Shown here: piece after piece, positions 52,310-60,186 of the stretch
Layout of the letters: each line of letters opens with the position of its first letter
How positions within the stretch are numbered: the first letter of the stretch is position 1
DNA from: Kineothrix alysoides
Lineage (GTDB): Bacteria > Bacillota > Clostridia > Lachnospirales > Lachnospiraceae
NCBI RefSeq assembly: GCF_000732725.1
Contig: NZ_JPNB01000001.1
Span: 806,001-870,000, forward strand
Direction of reading: 5' to 3'
Length of the DNA: 64,000 nucleotides
Position numbers and translations under genes: made by a program
Notes under the pieces: model-generated
What the model saw: only the letters and a program-made list of their open reading frames with translations
Databases searched by the model: none
What the model was told of the DNA's origin: nothing

Positions 52310-52352
52310 GTTACTGTTCACTTCGTTCTCAGCAACGTTTGATTTCTGCATG
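52310..52352. repeat. Dispersed palindromic repeat, family A (partial, reverse copy)
   Basis: GTTACTGTTCACTTCGTTC followed by TCAGCAACG and TGATTTCTGCAT matches the reverse complement of 6530-6571 at about 41 of 44 positions, then the similarity ends. It is a truncated copy in the gap before sigG. Confidence 0.7.
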
Positions 52353-52524
52353 AAGTACTTCTATTTTTGCTTAAATATTTCAGCGGATATTTATGTTTTA
52401 ATGTTTAAGCAGACGATGTATAATTTCACCTCTTTTTGTGAATCATTTTATATATAAGATTCACAGTCAGGAAGGCCGCGTCGCGTGCTTGTCTGAATCA
52501 ATCATAAATGCAGGAGGCGTAAAA

Positions 52525-53304
52525 ATGATACAAGGAAAAGTGGAAATATGCGGAGTGAATACGTCGAAGCTGCCTCTTCTCAAAAGTGCGGAAAAAGAAG
52601 CTTTATTTTCCAGAATTGAAGAAGGCGATAAAGAGGCGAGAGAGCAGTATATCGAAGGGAATCTGCGTCTGGTGTTAAGCGTAATCAAAAGATTTTCTTC
52701 CAGCAATGAAAATGTGGATGATTTATTTCAAATCGGCTGCATCGGGCTGATTAAGGCAATTGATAACTTTGATTCTTCTTTGAACGTAAAGTTTTCCACC
52801 TATGCGGTTCCTATGATCATAGGCGAAATAAGGCGCTTCCTTAGGGATAACAATTCGATAAGAGTCAGCCGTTCTTTGAAGGATACGGCCTATAAGGCAA
52901 TTTACGCGAAGGAGAATCTGACCAAGAGAAATCTAAAAGAGCCGACCATCAACGAAATCGCCACAGAAATCGGAGTATCAAAGGAGGATATCGTTTATGC
53001 CTTGGATGCCATACAAAATCCGATGAGCTTATACGATCCGATTTTTACCGATGGAGGAGATACGCTCTACGTGATGGATCAGATCAGCGATAAAAAGAAT
53101 AAAGAAGAGACTTGGGTCGAGCATCTCTCTTTAAGTGAAGCGATGAAAAGGCTGGGTGAAAGGGAGAACGAAATAATCAGCCTGCGCTTTTTCGCAGGAA
53201 AGACACAGATGGAGGTGGCGGATATGATAGGTATCTCGCAAGCACAAGTGTCGAGACTGGAAAAAAATGCGTTGCGTATTATGAAAAATTATTTGACGGC
53301 ATAG
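52525..53304 (+). CDS. sigG: RNA polymerase sporulation sigma factor SigG
   Basis: A 259-residue forespore sigma factor. The N-terminal signature KVEICGVNTSKLPLLK is typical of sigma-G. Region 2 has NLRLVLSVIKRF, DDLFQIGCIGLIKAIDNFD and FSTYAVPMIIGEIRRFLRD; region 3 VSRSLKDTAYKA; region 4 FAGKTQMEVADMIGISQAQVSRLEK. Start chosen at ATG 52525 after aggaggc; the frame is open 29 codons further upstream but those residues are not conserved. Its own promoter is not clear to me; a GTGAATC/GATTCAC hairpin lies at 52438-52464. Confidence 0.96.
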   Translation: MIQGKVEICGVNTSKLPLLKSAEKEALFSRIEEGDKEAREQYIEGNLRLVLSVIKRFSSSNENVDDLFQIGCIGLIKAIDNFDSSLNVKFSTYAVPMIIGEIRRFLRDNNSIRVSRSLKDTAYKAIYAKENLTKRNLKEPTINEIATEIGVSKEDIVYALDAIQNPMSLYDPIFTDGGDTLYVMDQISDKKNKEETWVEHLSLSEAMKRLGERENEIISLRFFAGKTQMEVADMIGISQAQVSRLEKNALRIMKNYLTA

Positions 53305-53308
53305 GCAT

Positions 53309-53374
53309 ACAGCCTTCGCGAAATTGCATAGAGACGCAATTTCGACTTCGCGGTATAGAAGGCTGAATAGTAAC
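53309..53374. repeat. Palindromic repeat, family B (short copy) after sigG
   Basis: CAGCCTTCGCG and AGAAGGCTGAATAGTAAC bound an inner stem CGAAATTGC/GCAATTTCG. The right end is identical over 13 bases to the ends of the element at 15245-15387. Placed five bases after the sigG stop it may also end transcription. Confidence 0.6.
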
Positions 53375-53387
53375 AGCGGTTGGACTA

Positions 53388-53417
53388 TTGACAAGAAAGA
53401 ATGGGATTTGCTATACT
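53388..53417 (+). promoter_or_regulatory. Sigma-A promoter of the ECF S-component gene
   Basis: TTGACA (53388-53393), 18 bases, TATACT (53412-53417). It implies a 5' leader of about 155 bases before the ATG at 53580. Confidence 0.75.
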
Positions 53418-53423
53418 AACTAC

Positions 53424-53557
53424 TAGTTGGATGGCAGAAGCCTCCGTTTGCGCAGAAGTGCAGGATTGTTGAAGAAATTATAATAAATTTATTTAAGGAA
53501 ACAAGTACCAGGAAGGTATGGGCGTTGGGAAGAACGCCGTCTTTTTGGTACTTGTTT
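53424..53557 (+). promoter_or_regulatory. Structured 5' leader with nested terminator-like hairpins (candidate riboswitch)
   Basis: AAACAAGTACCA (53499-53510) pairs with TGGTACTTGTTT (53546-53557), 12 bp. Inside, GGCGTT (53521-53526) pairs with AACGCC (53533-53538) and is followed by gtCTTTTT, like an intrinsic terminator. The upstream part (53424-53498) contains two small AGAA-loop hairpins (GGC/GCC and GCGC/GTGC). This resembles an aptamer plus expression platform before a vitamin-transporter gene. I cannot match it to a known class by eye; TPP, FMN and cobalamin signatures are absent. Confidence 0.5.
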
Positions 53558-53579
53558 GATTTATGGAAGGAGATTGAAA

Positions 53580-54107
53580 ATGAGAAAATCAAAAACTTAT
53601 AAGGTGGTGTGGTCGGGACTGTTTATTGCGCTGGGAGTGGTACTTCCGTTCCTGACGGGACAGATTCAAAGTGTAGGAAGTATGCTGCTTCCCATGCATT
53701 TACCGGTGCTTCTTTGCGGCTTTATCTGCGGAGCTCCGTATGGATTGGCGGTAGGGTTTATCGTGCCGATTCTTAAAAGCGTACTGTTTGGAATGCCGCC
53801 CATGTTTCCGGTAGCGGTTTCTATGGCGTTTGAGCTGGCTGTTTATGGATTTGTGACGGGATTTTTATATAACAGGCTGCCTAAGAAGAACAGTATGATT
53901 TACATAACTTTAATTGCAGCAATGATTATTGGACGTATTGTCGCGGGGGCGGTAAATGTGGTATTATATGGTATAGAGGGAAACGGCTATTCCATTCAAA
54001 TGTTTATGACGGGAATGTTCGTCAATGCGATACCGGGCATTATTTTACAGCTCGTTCTGATTCCCTTGCTTATTATCATATTCAGGAAATCGAAGGTTAT
54101 GGAGTAA
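53580..54107 (+). CDS. ECF transporter S component (vitamin-type, substrate unknown)
   Basis: A 175-residue membrane protein with about six spans, of the substrate-binding (S) type used with shared EcfA/A'/T energy modules. Family-like parts: WSGLFIALGVVLPFLTG, LLPMHLPVLLCGFICGAPYG (about 39-58) and MAFELAVYGFVTGFLYN. The pattern recalls S components assigned to pantothenate, but this is only from memory. It starts at ATG 53580, seven bases after aaggag; the frame upstream lies in the leader hairpin. A kinase gene follows two bases later, so uptake and phosphorylation of one compound is plausible. Confidence 0.8.
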   Translation: MRKSKTYKVVWSGLFIALGVVLPFLTGQIQSVGSMLLPMHLPVLLCGFICGAPYGLAVGFIVPILKSVLFGMPPMFPVAVSMAFELAVYGFVTGFLYNRLPKKNSMIYITLIAAMIIGRIVAGAVNVVLYGIEGNGYSIQMFMTGMFVNAIPGIILQLVLIPLLIIIFRKSKVME

Positions 54108-54108
54108 T

Positions 54109-54705
54109 ATGTCAATATTAAAGGATGCAAAAGAGGCAATACTAAAAATCAAGACTGAAAATCCAAACGGGACAATTCTCGTAGCGATAGATGGAAAAAG
54201 CGGCAGCGGGAAGAGTACCCTCGCTGCCAGACTTCATGAGGAACTCGGCGGAAATATATTCCATATGGATGATTTTTTCCTGCGGCCACAGCAGAGAACA
54301 GAGGCACGGCTTGCAGAGGTAGGCGGGAATGTGGATTATGAGCGTTTCGGCAAGATCCTTTGGGAGGTACGCCGAGGAGAAACGGTTATATACAGAGCTT
54401 TTAATTGTAAAAAGCAAATTATAGGAAATGGAATAATCATAGGACCCCAGAAGTTAAATATCATAGAGGGCGCCTATAGTATGCATCCATTTTTCGGACG
54501 GGTTTATGATTTGAAGATTGCCTTAGACATAGAAAAAGAGGAGCAGAGAAGACGCATCCTGCAAAGAAACGGCGAAAAGATGTTGAAGCGTTTTGAAGAG
54601 GAATGGATTCCGAAAGAAAATGCGTATTTGGAGAAATTTAAAATATACGAGAGAAGCCATTTGGTATTTCATACGGATAAGAATGAAGAGGGGGTGTCAA
54701 TTTGA
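54109..54705 (+). CDS. P-loop small-molecule kinase (uridine kinase/PRK superfamily-like)
   Basis: A 198-residue cytoplasmic protein with Walker A DGKSGSGKSTLAARL (about 29-43) and HMDDFFLRP (about 62-70), the acidic motif that in uridine and pantothenate kinases holds the phosphate acceptor. GAYSMHPFF and RRILQRNGEKMLKRFEEEWIPKENAYL follow. It starts one base after the transporter stop codon, so both are translated together; the kinase probably traps the imported compound. The substrate cannot be read from sequence. Its stop codon lies within the terminator stem. Confidence 0.75.
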   Translation: MSILKDAKEAILKIKTENPNGTILVAIDGKSGSGKSTLAARLHEELGGNIFHMDDFFLRPQQRTEARLAEVGGNVDYERFGKILWEVRRGETVIYRAFNCKKQIIGNGIIIGPQKLNIIEGAYSMHPFFGRVYDLKIALDIEKEEQRRRILQRNGEKMLKRFEEEWIPKENAYLEKFKIYERSHLVFHTDKNEEGVSI

Positions 54706-54720
54706 CACTCCCTCTTCATT
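54682..54720. terminator. Long palindromic terminator overlapping the kinase stop codon
   Basis: AATGAAGAGGGGGTGTCAA (54682-54700) pairs with TTGACACTCCCTCTTCATT (54702-54720), 19 positions with one mismatch and a one-base centre. The stop TGA (54703-54705) is in the right arm. Confidence 0.7.
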
Positions 54721-55090
54721 GACGTTACAGCCGCTGTCGCAATGCTGCCGTTAAATATGACTGGACTTTGTAAAGTCTTTAATGTTGGTTTGACAGAAGA
54801 CGGACTTCATATCACTATTTTCCCCTTTTACAAGAAGCATTATAAATCGACGAATATATTGCTGTAAAGTGTAATTTATCGCGTAAATCATTTAAAAAGC
54901 AGGGTGTGGCGGTCTTTTTATTTCTTGAAGGCCTATCGGCTTTCTATAGTATAAGGTCTGTTTCAAGGGTTACAGGAATCGAAAAAGTAGAAAATGGAAG
55001 AGAATAAACTTCAAATTCTCATACATTTTTCCCCAGTAATATGATATAAGTTAATTAGATTATAATATAGCGGACGGAGGCATAACACAT
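54721..55090. other. Intergenic stretch with traces of a decayed + strand frame
   Basis: No intact gene. A frame starting near 54722 reads protein-like (AVAMLPLNMTGLCKVFNVG, then LTEDGLHITIFPFYKKHYK) for about 48 codons before a TAA near 54865; a second frame (GVAVFLFLEGLSAFYSIRSV) continues to a TAA near 55007. This looks like a broken gene, family not recognised. The last 60 bases are AT-rich and probably hold the promoter of the next gene. Confidence 0.35.
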
Positions 55091-56059
55091 ATGGGGAATG
55101 TAATAAATGCGGCTACAAAGTTCTGGCAATCGGAGGAAACTTTAAAGAAGATGACGGAGCGCGGCTTAGGTCGGAAGGTCGGGCAGTTTAGCGCGGAGAA
55201 GCTGTCGGGCGGCTTTTGCAGTGCTGTTTATCTGATTCATGCGGACGAAGAAACTGTGGTATTAAAAATTGCATCGGAGGAATCCGTGGCGATGATGCGG
55301 CACGAGTGCGACTATGTTCCGATAGAAGCAAAGCTGCTGAAAATATTGAATGACAAGCTGGACATCCCGATGCCAAAGCTTCTCTTTTATGACGATAGCA
55401 GAGAAATCTGTCAGGTGCCTTATTTCTTTATGAGCTTTCTCGAGGGACAGCCTTTGGCAGGAATGAATGATATCGAACCGAAGGAATTGGGTGGGATCAA
55501 GAAGCAAGTTGGCGTGATAACGAGAAAGATTTGTTCGATACCGGCCCCCCGCTTTGGAATTCCGGCTATGCCGGAAACCTATACCGATAAGAACGGCGAC
55601 TTTATTTATAACCTATTCGATATGCTGCTTAAAGATGCGGAGGATAAGCACATGGAAATCCCGAAAATCACAAGCGATGAGCTGCGAAACAAGATTAGGG
55701 ATATGAAAGCGGTGCTGGACGGTGCGGACGCGCCTTGCTACGTACATACGGATACTTGGGACGGGAATGTGATGGTAAAGGAGGGCAAGCTGTCCGGGCT
55801 TGTGGATTACGCGGCAATTTTATATGGAGATCCCCTTATGAGCCATGATTTTCACGATTTCGTTCCGGAGCCGAGACGGGAGTTTCTGGAAGGGTATGGA
55901 AAAACTGAATTTACGGAGAATGAAAAGAAACGCATTCAGGTATATCGCATCTGGCAGCGCCTTGGTATGGTCGTGGAGAGGGGATTCCGGGAATACGAGG
56001 AAAAGGACACATACGGCTGGGTTTTGGGAGAATTTGAAAAAGAGCTGGAGAAAATATAA
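55091..56059 (+). CDS. Aminoglycoside phosphotransferase-like kinase (APH/choline kinase fold)
   Basis: A 322-residue kinase-fold protein. The N lobe has the ATP Lys in ETVVLKIAS (about 56-64); the catalytic HxDxxxxN is HTDTWDGNVMV near 219-229, followed by the metal-binding Asp in GLVDYAAIL near 236-244. The family adds phosphate to small alcohols or aminoglycosides; nothing here points to a resistance enzyme in particular. It starts at ATG 55091, 11 bases after ggagg. The C-terminal helices (YRIWQRLGMVVERGFREY) are typical of the fold. Confidence 0.82.
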   Translation: MGNVINAATKFWQSEETLKKMTERGLGRKVGQFSAEKLSGGFCSAVYLIHADEETVVLKIASEESVAMMRHECDYVPIEAKLLKILNDKLDIPMPKLLFYDDSREICQVPYFFMSFLEGQPLAGMNDIEPKELGGIKKQVGVITRKICSIPAPRFGIPAMPETYTDKNGDFIYNLFDMLLKDAEDKHMEIPKITSDELRNKIRDMKAVLDGADAPCYVHTDTWDGNVMVKEGKLSGLVDYAAILYGDPLMSHDFHDFVPEPRREFLEGYGKTEFTENEKKRIQVYRIWQRLGMVVERGFREYEEKDTYGWVLGEFEKELEKI

Positions 56060-56096
56060 TAACTGTTACCGGGATTGGTTTCGAAAATTGTTTTAG

Positions 56097-56125
56097 TTGA
56101 CATAAAACGATATTTCGAATATACT
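56097..56125 (+). promoter_or_regulatory. Sigma-A promoter of nrdR
   Basis: TTGACA (56097-56102), 17 bases, TATACT (56120-56125), 33 bases before the nrdR ATG. Both hexamers are close to consensus. Confidence 0.75.
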
Positions 56126-56158
56126 GATAATAATAGTACGAAATAGGAGGGTTTATCC

Positions 56159-56611
56159 ATGAAATGTCCTTTTTGCGGTCACGAGAATACGCGAGTTATA
56201 GATTCAAGGCCGGCGGAAGATAATAATTCTATAAGACGCCGCCGCGTATGCGACGAGTGCGACAAACGCTTTACCACCTATGAGAAGATAGAGACGATTC
56301 CGCTTATTATTATTAAGAAGGATAATAACAGAGAGACCTATGACCGTTCGAAGATAGAAGCGGGCGTGCTGCGTGCATGTCATAAGCGTCCGGTCAGCGC
56401 CAATGAAATTACGGGGTTGGTAGAGGAAGTGGAGACAGAGGTTTTCAACATGGAGGAAAAAGAGATACCCAGTCAGGTCATCGGAGAGCTCGTTATGAAC
56501 AAGCTGAAGGATTTGGATGCGGTAGCTTATGTAAGATTTGCTTCCGTTTATAGAGAATTTAAGGACATTAACACATTCATGGATGAGCTTAAAAAAGTTT
56601 TGGATAAATAA
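56159..56611 (+). CDS. nrdR: Transcriptional repressor NrdR
   Basis: A 150-residue regulator of ribonucleotide reductase genes. A zinc ribbon with two Cys pairs ([26 protein letters not shown], residues 3-50) is followed by an ATP-cone ([25 protein letters not shown]) that senses dATP/ATP. Length and motifs are standard. No reductase genes are in the window. It has its own promoter and terminator. Confidence 0.96.
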   Translation: MKCPFCGHENTRVIDSRPAEDNNSIRRRRVCDECDKRFTTYEKIETIPLIIIKKDNNRETYDRSKIEAGVLRACHKRPVSANEITGLVEEVETEVFNMEEKEIPSQVIGELVMNKLKDLDAVAYVRFASVYREFKDINTFMDELKKVLDK

Positions 56612-56645
56612 AACGGTAAAAAGTTTATATATTAGGTATAATCTG

Positions 56646-56680
56646 GGATTGCTCGTAAGTGCAGAGTAATCCTTTTTTAA
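56646..56680 (+). terminator. Intrinsic terminator after nrdR
   Basis: GGATT (56646-56650) pairs with AATCC (56668-56672), with CTC/GAG pairing inside, followed by TTTTTTAA. Confidence 0.6.
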
Positions 56681-56732
56681 TTTAGGAAAGAACGGAGCAC
56701 ATGTCCGCCCTCGATTGTACTGCATTTTGTAC

Positions 56733-56761
56733 TTGCATTTTGAAAAAAAATTTTATACAAT
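56733..56761 (+). promoter_or_regulatory. Predicted promoter of the oligopeptide ABC operon
   Basis: TTGCAT (56733-56738), 17 bases, TACAAT (56756-56761), 47 bases before the ATG at 56809. Confidence 0.55.
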
Positions 56762-56808
56762 AAAACGACAATTAAATATAGACGAAGAAAAGGAAGGAAT
56801 TGAAACAC

Positions 56809-58335
56809 ATGAAAAGAAGAGGAATAACGAAACTTTTTTTGGTGTTTGTGTTGACAACACTGACTATTGCACTGAGCGCGTGCTCGGGCGATAAGACAGG
56901 CGAGAATTCTTCTAAGATTACCGTCGGAATACCTCAGGATATAGAGGACAGTCTTGACCCTCATAAAGCAGTGGCGGCAGGAACGAAAGAGGTATTTTTC
57001 AACATGTTTGAAGGTCTGGTTAAGCCGGACGCAAACGGTAATTTAGTTCCCGCGGTAGCCAGTGCGTACAAAGTCTCTGAAGACGGTAAGGTTTACACAT
57101 TTACATTGAGAAAAGGAATCAAATTTCACGATGGAAGTCTGGTTACGGTAGAGGATATCAAGTATTCGATTGATAAATGCGCCGATACCAGTAACGGAGA
57201 ACCACTGATAGCGGCGTTTTCTAATATAGAAAGCGTAAATATCATCGATGATGAAACGGTAGAAATCGTGTTAGAGGAATCAAATACAGAGTTTGATGCG
57301 GACTTAGCCAGTGTGACGGCGGCGATTATACCGGAATCCAATCAGGAGCCGGATACGAACCCCATTGGAACGGGGCCATACAAATACGTTTCCCGCTCCC
57401 CGCAGGAGAATTTCGTAATGGAGAAATTCGATGATTACTGGGGAGAAGGCGCGCATATTAAAGACGTAGTTTTAAAGGTGTGTGCAAATGCCGATTCCTT
57501 TGTTATGGATTTGGAAGGCGGATCGGTTGATATGATTGCCAGAGTGACTGCAACGCAGGCGGCGGAATTGTCGGATAAGTTCGAGGTATTAGAGGGTGAG
57601 ATGAATCTGGTACAGGCGCTGTATTTGAACAATGCGGAGGGGCCGTTTTCCGATGTGCGTGTAAGGCAGGCTCTTTGCTATGCGATCGACCCTCAGGAGA
57701 TTATGGATTTCGTATCGGGCGGCAAGGGAACGGAGATAGGAAGCAGTATGTTCCCTACCTTTGAAAAGTACTATATAGAGGAATTAAACGATACGTATTC
57801 CAAGGATACGGAGAAAGCGAAGGCTCTTCTTGCAGAAGCAGGATATCCGGACGGATTTTCTTTTACCATTACGGTGCCCTCTAACTATCAACAGCATATC
57901 GATACGGCACAGGTGCTCGTAGAGGAATTCAAGGCGATCGGAGTAACGGCACAGATTCAATTGATAGAATGGGATAGCTGGCTTAGCGATGTTTATACAG
58001 GAAGAAATTATGAGTCAACAGTAATCGGTGTGGATGCTTCCAGCTTGACGGCAAGAGCGCTGTTAGGACGATTCGAATCAACGGCTTCCAATAACTTTAT
58101 CAATTTCAGCAGTACGGCATATGACACGGCGTTACAGAATGCGATTTCCAGTACTGACGACGGACAGAAGACTGAATACTACAAGGAATGTGAGAGGATA
58201 CTGTCAGAAGAGGCAGCGAATGTCTATATTCAGGATTTACCGGAATTCGTGGCAATCAACAAAAAATACGGGGGTTATCAATTCTATCCGCTGTATGTGC
58301 AGGACTTTTCCAAGCTTTATATAGTAGAAGAATAA
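56809..58335 (+). CDS. Peptide/nickel-type ABC transporter substrate-binding lipoprotein
   Basis: A 508-residue extracytoplasmic binding protein of family 5 (OppA/DppA/NikA). A lipoprotein signal ends at ALSACSG with the lipid Cys near residue 26. Family parts: ITVGIPQDIEDSLDPHKA, GLVKPDANGNLVPAVA, YTFTLRKGIKFHDGSLVTVEDIKYSI (about 95-120), GTGPYKYV and VRQALCYAIDPQEI near 283. It starts at the ATG at 56809; a TTG three codons upstream is too close to the Shine-Dalgarno. Ligand is probably an oligopeptide, but dipeptide, nickel chelate or sugar cannot be excluded. Confidence 0.92.
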   Translation: MKRRGITKLFLVFVLTTLTIALSACSGDKTGENSSKITVGIPQDIEDSLDPHKAVAAGTKEVFFNMFEGLVKPDANGNLVPAVASAYKVSEDGKVYTFTLRKGIKFHDGSLVTVEDIKYSIDKCADTSNGEPLIAAFSNIESVNIIDDETVEIVLEESNTEFDADLASVTAAIIPESNQEPDTNPIGTGPYKYVSRSPQENFVMEKFDDYWGEGAHIKDVVLKVCANADSFVMDLEGGSVDMIARVTATQAAELSDKFEVLEGEMNLVQALYLNNAEGPFSDVRVRQALCYAIDPQEIMDFVSGGKGTEIGSSMFPTFEKYYIEELNDTYSKDTEKAKALLAEAGYPDGFSFTITVPSNYQQHIDTAQVLVEEFKAIGVTAQIQLIEWDSWLSDVYTGRNYESTVIGVDASSLTARALLGRFESTASNNFINFSSTAYDTALQNAISSTDDGQKTEYYKECERILSEEAANVYIQDLPEFVAINKKYGGYQFYPLYVQDFSKLYIVEE

Positions 58336-58374
58336 AAGTACAAGCTTAACTTTTTTAGGCAGGAGGACAAGAGG

Positions 58375-59325
58375 ATGAAATATATCGGAAAAAAGGTCAT
58401 TATGATGGCAGCTACCTTGCTTACCGTTTCATTCCTTGTTTTTCTGTCTTTTTTTGTGATGTCGGGAGACCCTGTTACTTCCATGCTGGGTACGCAGGCT
58501 ACGCCGGAAAAGGTGGAAGCGCTGCGGGAGGAGATGGGCTTGAACGATTCATTTTTTACCCAGTATTTCAGATGGGCAGGTTCGTTCTTAAAAGGAGATA
58601 TGGGAACCTCCTACAGCTACCGAATGCCGGTGGAATCAATGATTGTGGATAAGATTCCTGTTACGCTTGCTTTGACTGGAATCGCTTTTCTTTTGATGCT
58701 CGTTCTGGCCGTGCCTTTGGGAATATATACGGCCAAGCATGAAGGCGGTATTGCGGATAGATCCATTTATGTTATAAATCAGATTATAATGGCGATTCCG
58801 CCTTTTTTTGCAGGAATACTGATTACCTTTTTATTCGGACGGATTTTCCGGCTGTTTACTCCGGGAGGTTACGTGTCCTATAAAGAAAATTTCGGACAAT
58901 TTATCGGTTATATGTTTTTCCCTGCTTTAGCGATAGCTCTGCCGAAAACAGCGATGGCGGTAAAGCTGCTCCGAAGCTCGGTAATCGGCGAAGTGAAAAA
59001 GGACTACGTCAGGACGGCTTTTAGCAGGGGGAACAGAAGCAATCAGGTATTTTATAATCATATATTGAAAAATGCGGTTATTCCGGTGGTTACCTTTTGG
59101 GGAATGGCGCTTGCCGATATGGTGGCCGGCAGTATCATTATCGAGCAGGTGTTCAGTATACCCGGATTAGGAAGAATTCTTCTGACTTCTATTTCCAACA
59201 GGGATTATCCGGTGGTGGAGGCGATTATTATTTGTATTGCCTTTATCGTCGTTTTCATAAATCTGGTAGTGGACATTATATATCAGTTGGTCGATCCGCG
59301 CATATCGACGCAGGAGCAGGAATGA
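58375..59325 (+). CDS. Peptide ABC transporter permease (OppB/DppB-like)
   Basis: A 316-residue membrane protein with six spans. The first span (about 9-30) is followed by an external loop with LREEMGLNDSFFTQYFRWAGSFLKGDMGTSY (split across 51-82), a hallmark of OppB-type permeases. The ATPase-docking loop has YVRTAFSRGNRSNQVFYNHILKNAV (about 210-234), and the tail carries the NRDYPVVEA and DPRISTQ motifs. Its stop overlaps the next start (ATGA). Confidence 0.93.
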   Translation: MKYIGKKVIMMAATLLTVSFLVFLSFFVMSGDPVTSMLGTQATPEKVEALREEMGLNDSFFTQYFRWAGSFLKGDMGTSYSYRMPVESMIVDKIPVTLALTGIAFLLMLVLAVPLGIYTAKHEGGIADRSIYVINQIIMAIPPFFAGILITFLFGRIFRLFTPGGYVSYKENFGQFIGYMFFPALAIALPKTAMAVKLLRSSVIGEVKKDYVRTAFSRGNRSNQVFYNHILKNAVIPVVTFWGMALADMVAGSIIIEQVFSIPGLGRILLTSISNRDYPVVEAIIICIAFIVVFINLVVDIIYQLVDPRISTQEQE

Positions 59326-60131
59326 GTATGAAAAAAAAGAAGAACTACAATTTAATAGCCGGAGGTATCCTTACCGGAACGATGCTTCTTCTTATTATGA
59401 TAGGTATTTTTTATACCCCTTACGATCCGAATGCCATGGATCCGGCAGCGAAGTTCGCCGGCGTTTCTCTCGCCCATCCCATGGGCTGTGATAACTTCGG
59501 AAGGGATGTATTCAGCCGTGTGCTTCAAGGAAGCAGGACAACCCTGTTCGTGGCCTTATGTACAGTAACTATCGGCACTGTTTTCGGCATTGCTTTAGGA
59601 GCAGTTACCGGGTATTATGGGGGGATTTTGGACGAGATTCTTATGAGAATCAACGATGCTGTTTTCGCATTTCCAAGCCTTCTTCTGGCTCTTGTCTTTA
59701 TCAGCATTTTAGGACCGGGCAGGAACAATGTCATCGCTGCGCTTGGAATTGCTTTTGTGCCCAGCTTTGCCCGTATTGTGCGGGGAGAATTTTTAAAATA
59801 CCGGAATATGGATTATGTAAAAAGTGCCAAGCTGCAGGGAGCGGGAGACTGGCGCATCATGTTCGTGCATATACTTCCTAATGCCATGCCGGTACTGCTT
59901 TCCGCGATTATCATAGGATTCAATAATGCGGTGCTGGCGGAAGCCGGAATGAGCTATCTTGGAATCGGCGTGCAGCCTCCTGAGGCGAGCCTGGGACGCA
60001 TGCTGTCGGAAGCGCAGTCTTATCTGTTTACGGCACCGGCATACGCGATATTTCCGGGGGCCGTAATTATATGGATGGTGCTCGGCTTCAGTCTTCTCAG
60101 CGAAGGAATCGGAGCCGAGAGTGAAAAATAA
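59322..60131 (+). CDS. Peptide ABC transporter permease (OppC/DppC-like)
   Basis: A 269-residue membrane protein with six spans. Typical parts: PYDPNAMDPAAKFAG, HPMGCDNFGRDVFSRVLQGSRTT (about 50-72) and the docking loop YVKSAKLQGAGDWRIMFVHILPN (about 165-187). The ATG at 59322 overlaps the stop of the first permease; a second ATG at 59328 is equally possible. An open frame continues upstream within the OppB gene but is only a shadow of it. Confidence 0.92.
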   Translation: MSMKKKKNYNLIAGGILTGTMLLLIMIGIFYTPYDPNAMDPAAKFAGVSLAHPMGCDNFGRDVFSRVLQGSRTTLFVALCTVTIGTVFGIALGAVTGYYGGILDEILMRINDAVFAFPSLLLALVFISILGPGRNNVIAALGIAFVPSFARIVRGEFLKYRNMDYVKSAKLQGAGDWRIMFVHILPNAMPVLLSAIIIGFNNAVLAEAGMSYLGIGVQPPEASLGRMLSEAQSYLFTAPAYAIFPGAVIIWMVLGFSLLSEGIGAESEK

Positions 60132-60154
60132 ATATTCACTCCCCCTGATTTGTA

Positions 60155-60172
60155 TGCGTGTGAAAACACGCA
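60155..60172 (+). promoter_or_regulatory. Perfect GAAA-loop hairpin between permease and ATPase genes
   Basis: TGCGTGT (60155-60161) and ACACGCA (60166-60172) close a GAAA tetraloop, just before the Shine-Dalgarno of the first ATPase gene. It could stabilise mRNA ends or tune expression of the ATPases; no T run follows. Confidence 0.45.
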
Positions 60173-60186
60173 GATAGGAGTCAAGA

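Noticed and set aside
52438-52524. Earlier start of sigG
   Set aside because: The 29 extra codons lack a ribosome-binding site and include a hairpin; ATG 52525 follows aggagg and matches the family N terminus.
53424-53580. THF-type riboswitch before the ECF S component
   Set aside because: The position fits, but I cannot find the conserved core of that class, and the transporter does not look like FolT; left as an unassigned leader.
59097-59321. Upstream extension of the second peptide permease
   Set aside because: These 75 codons lie wholly inside the first permease gene in another frame, and the ATG at 59322 overlaps its stop in the usual ATGA way.
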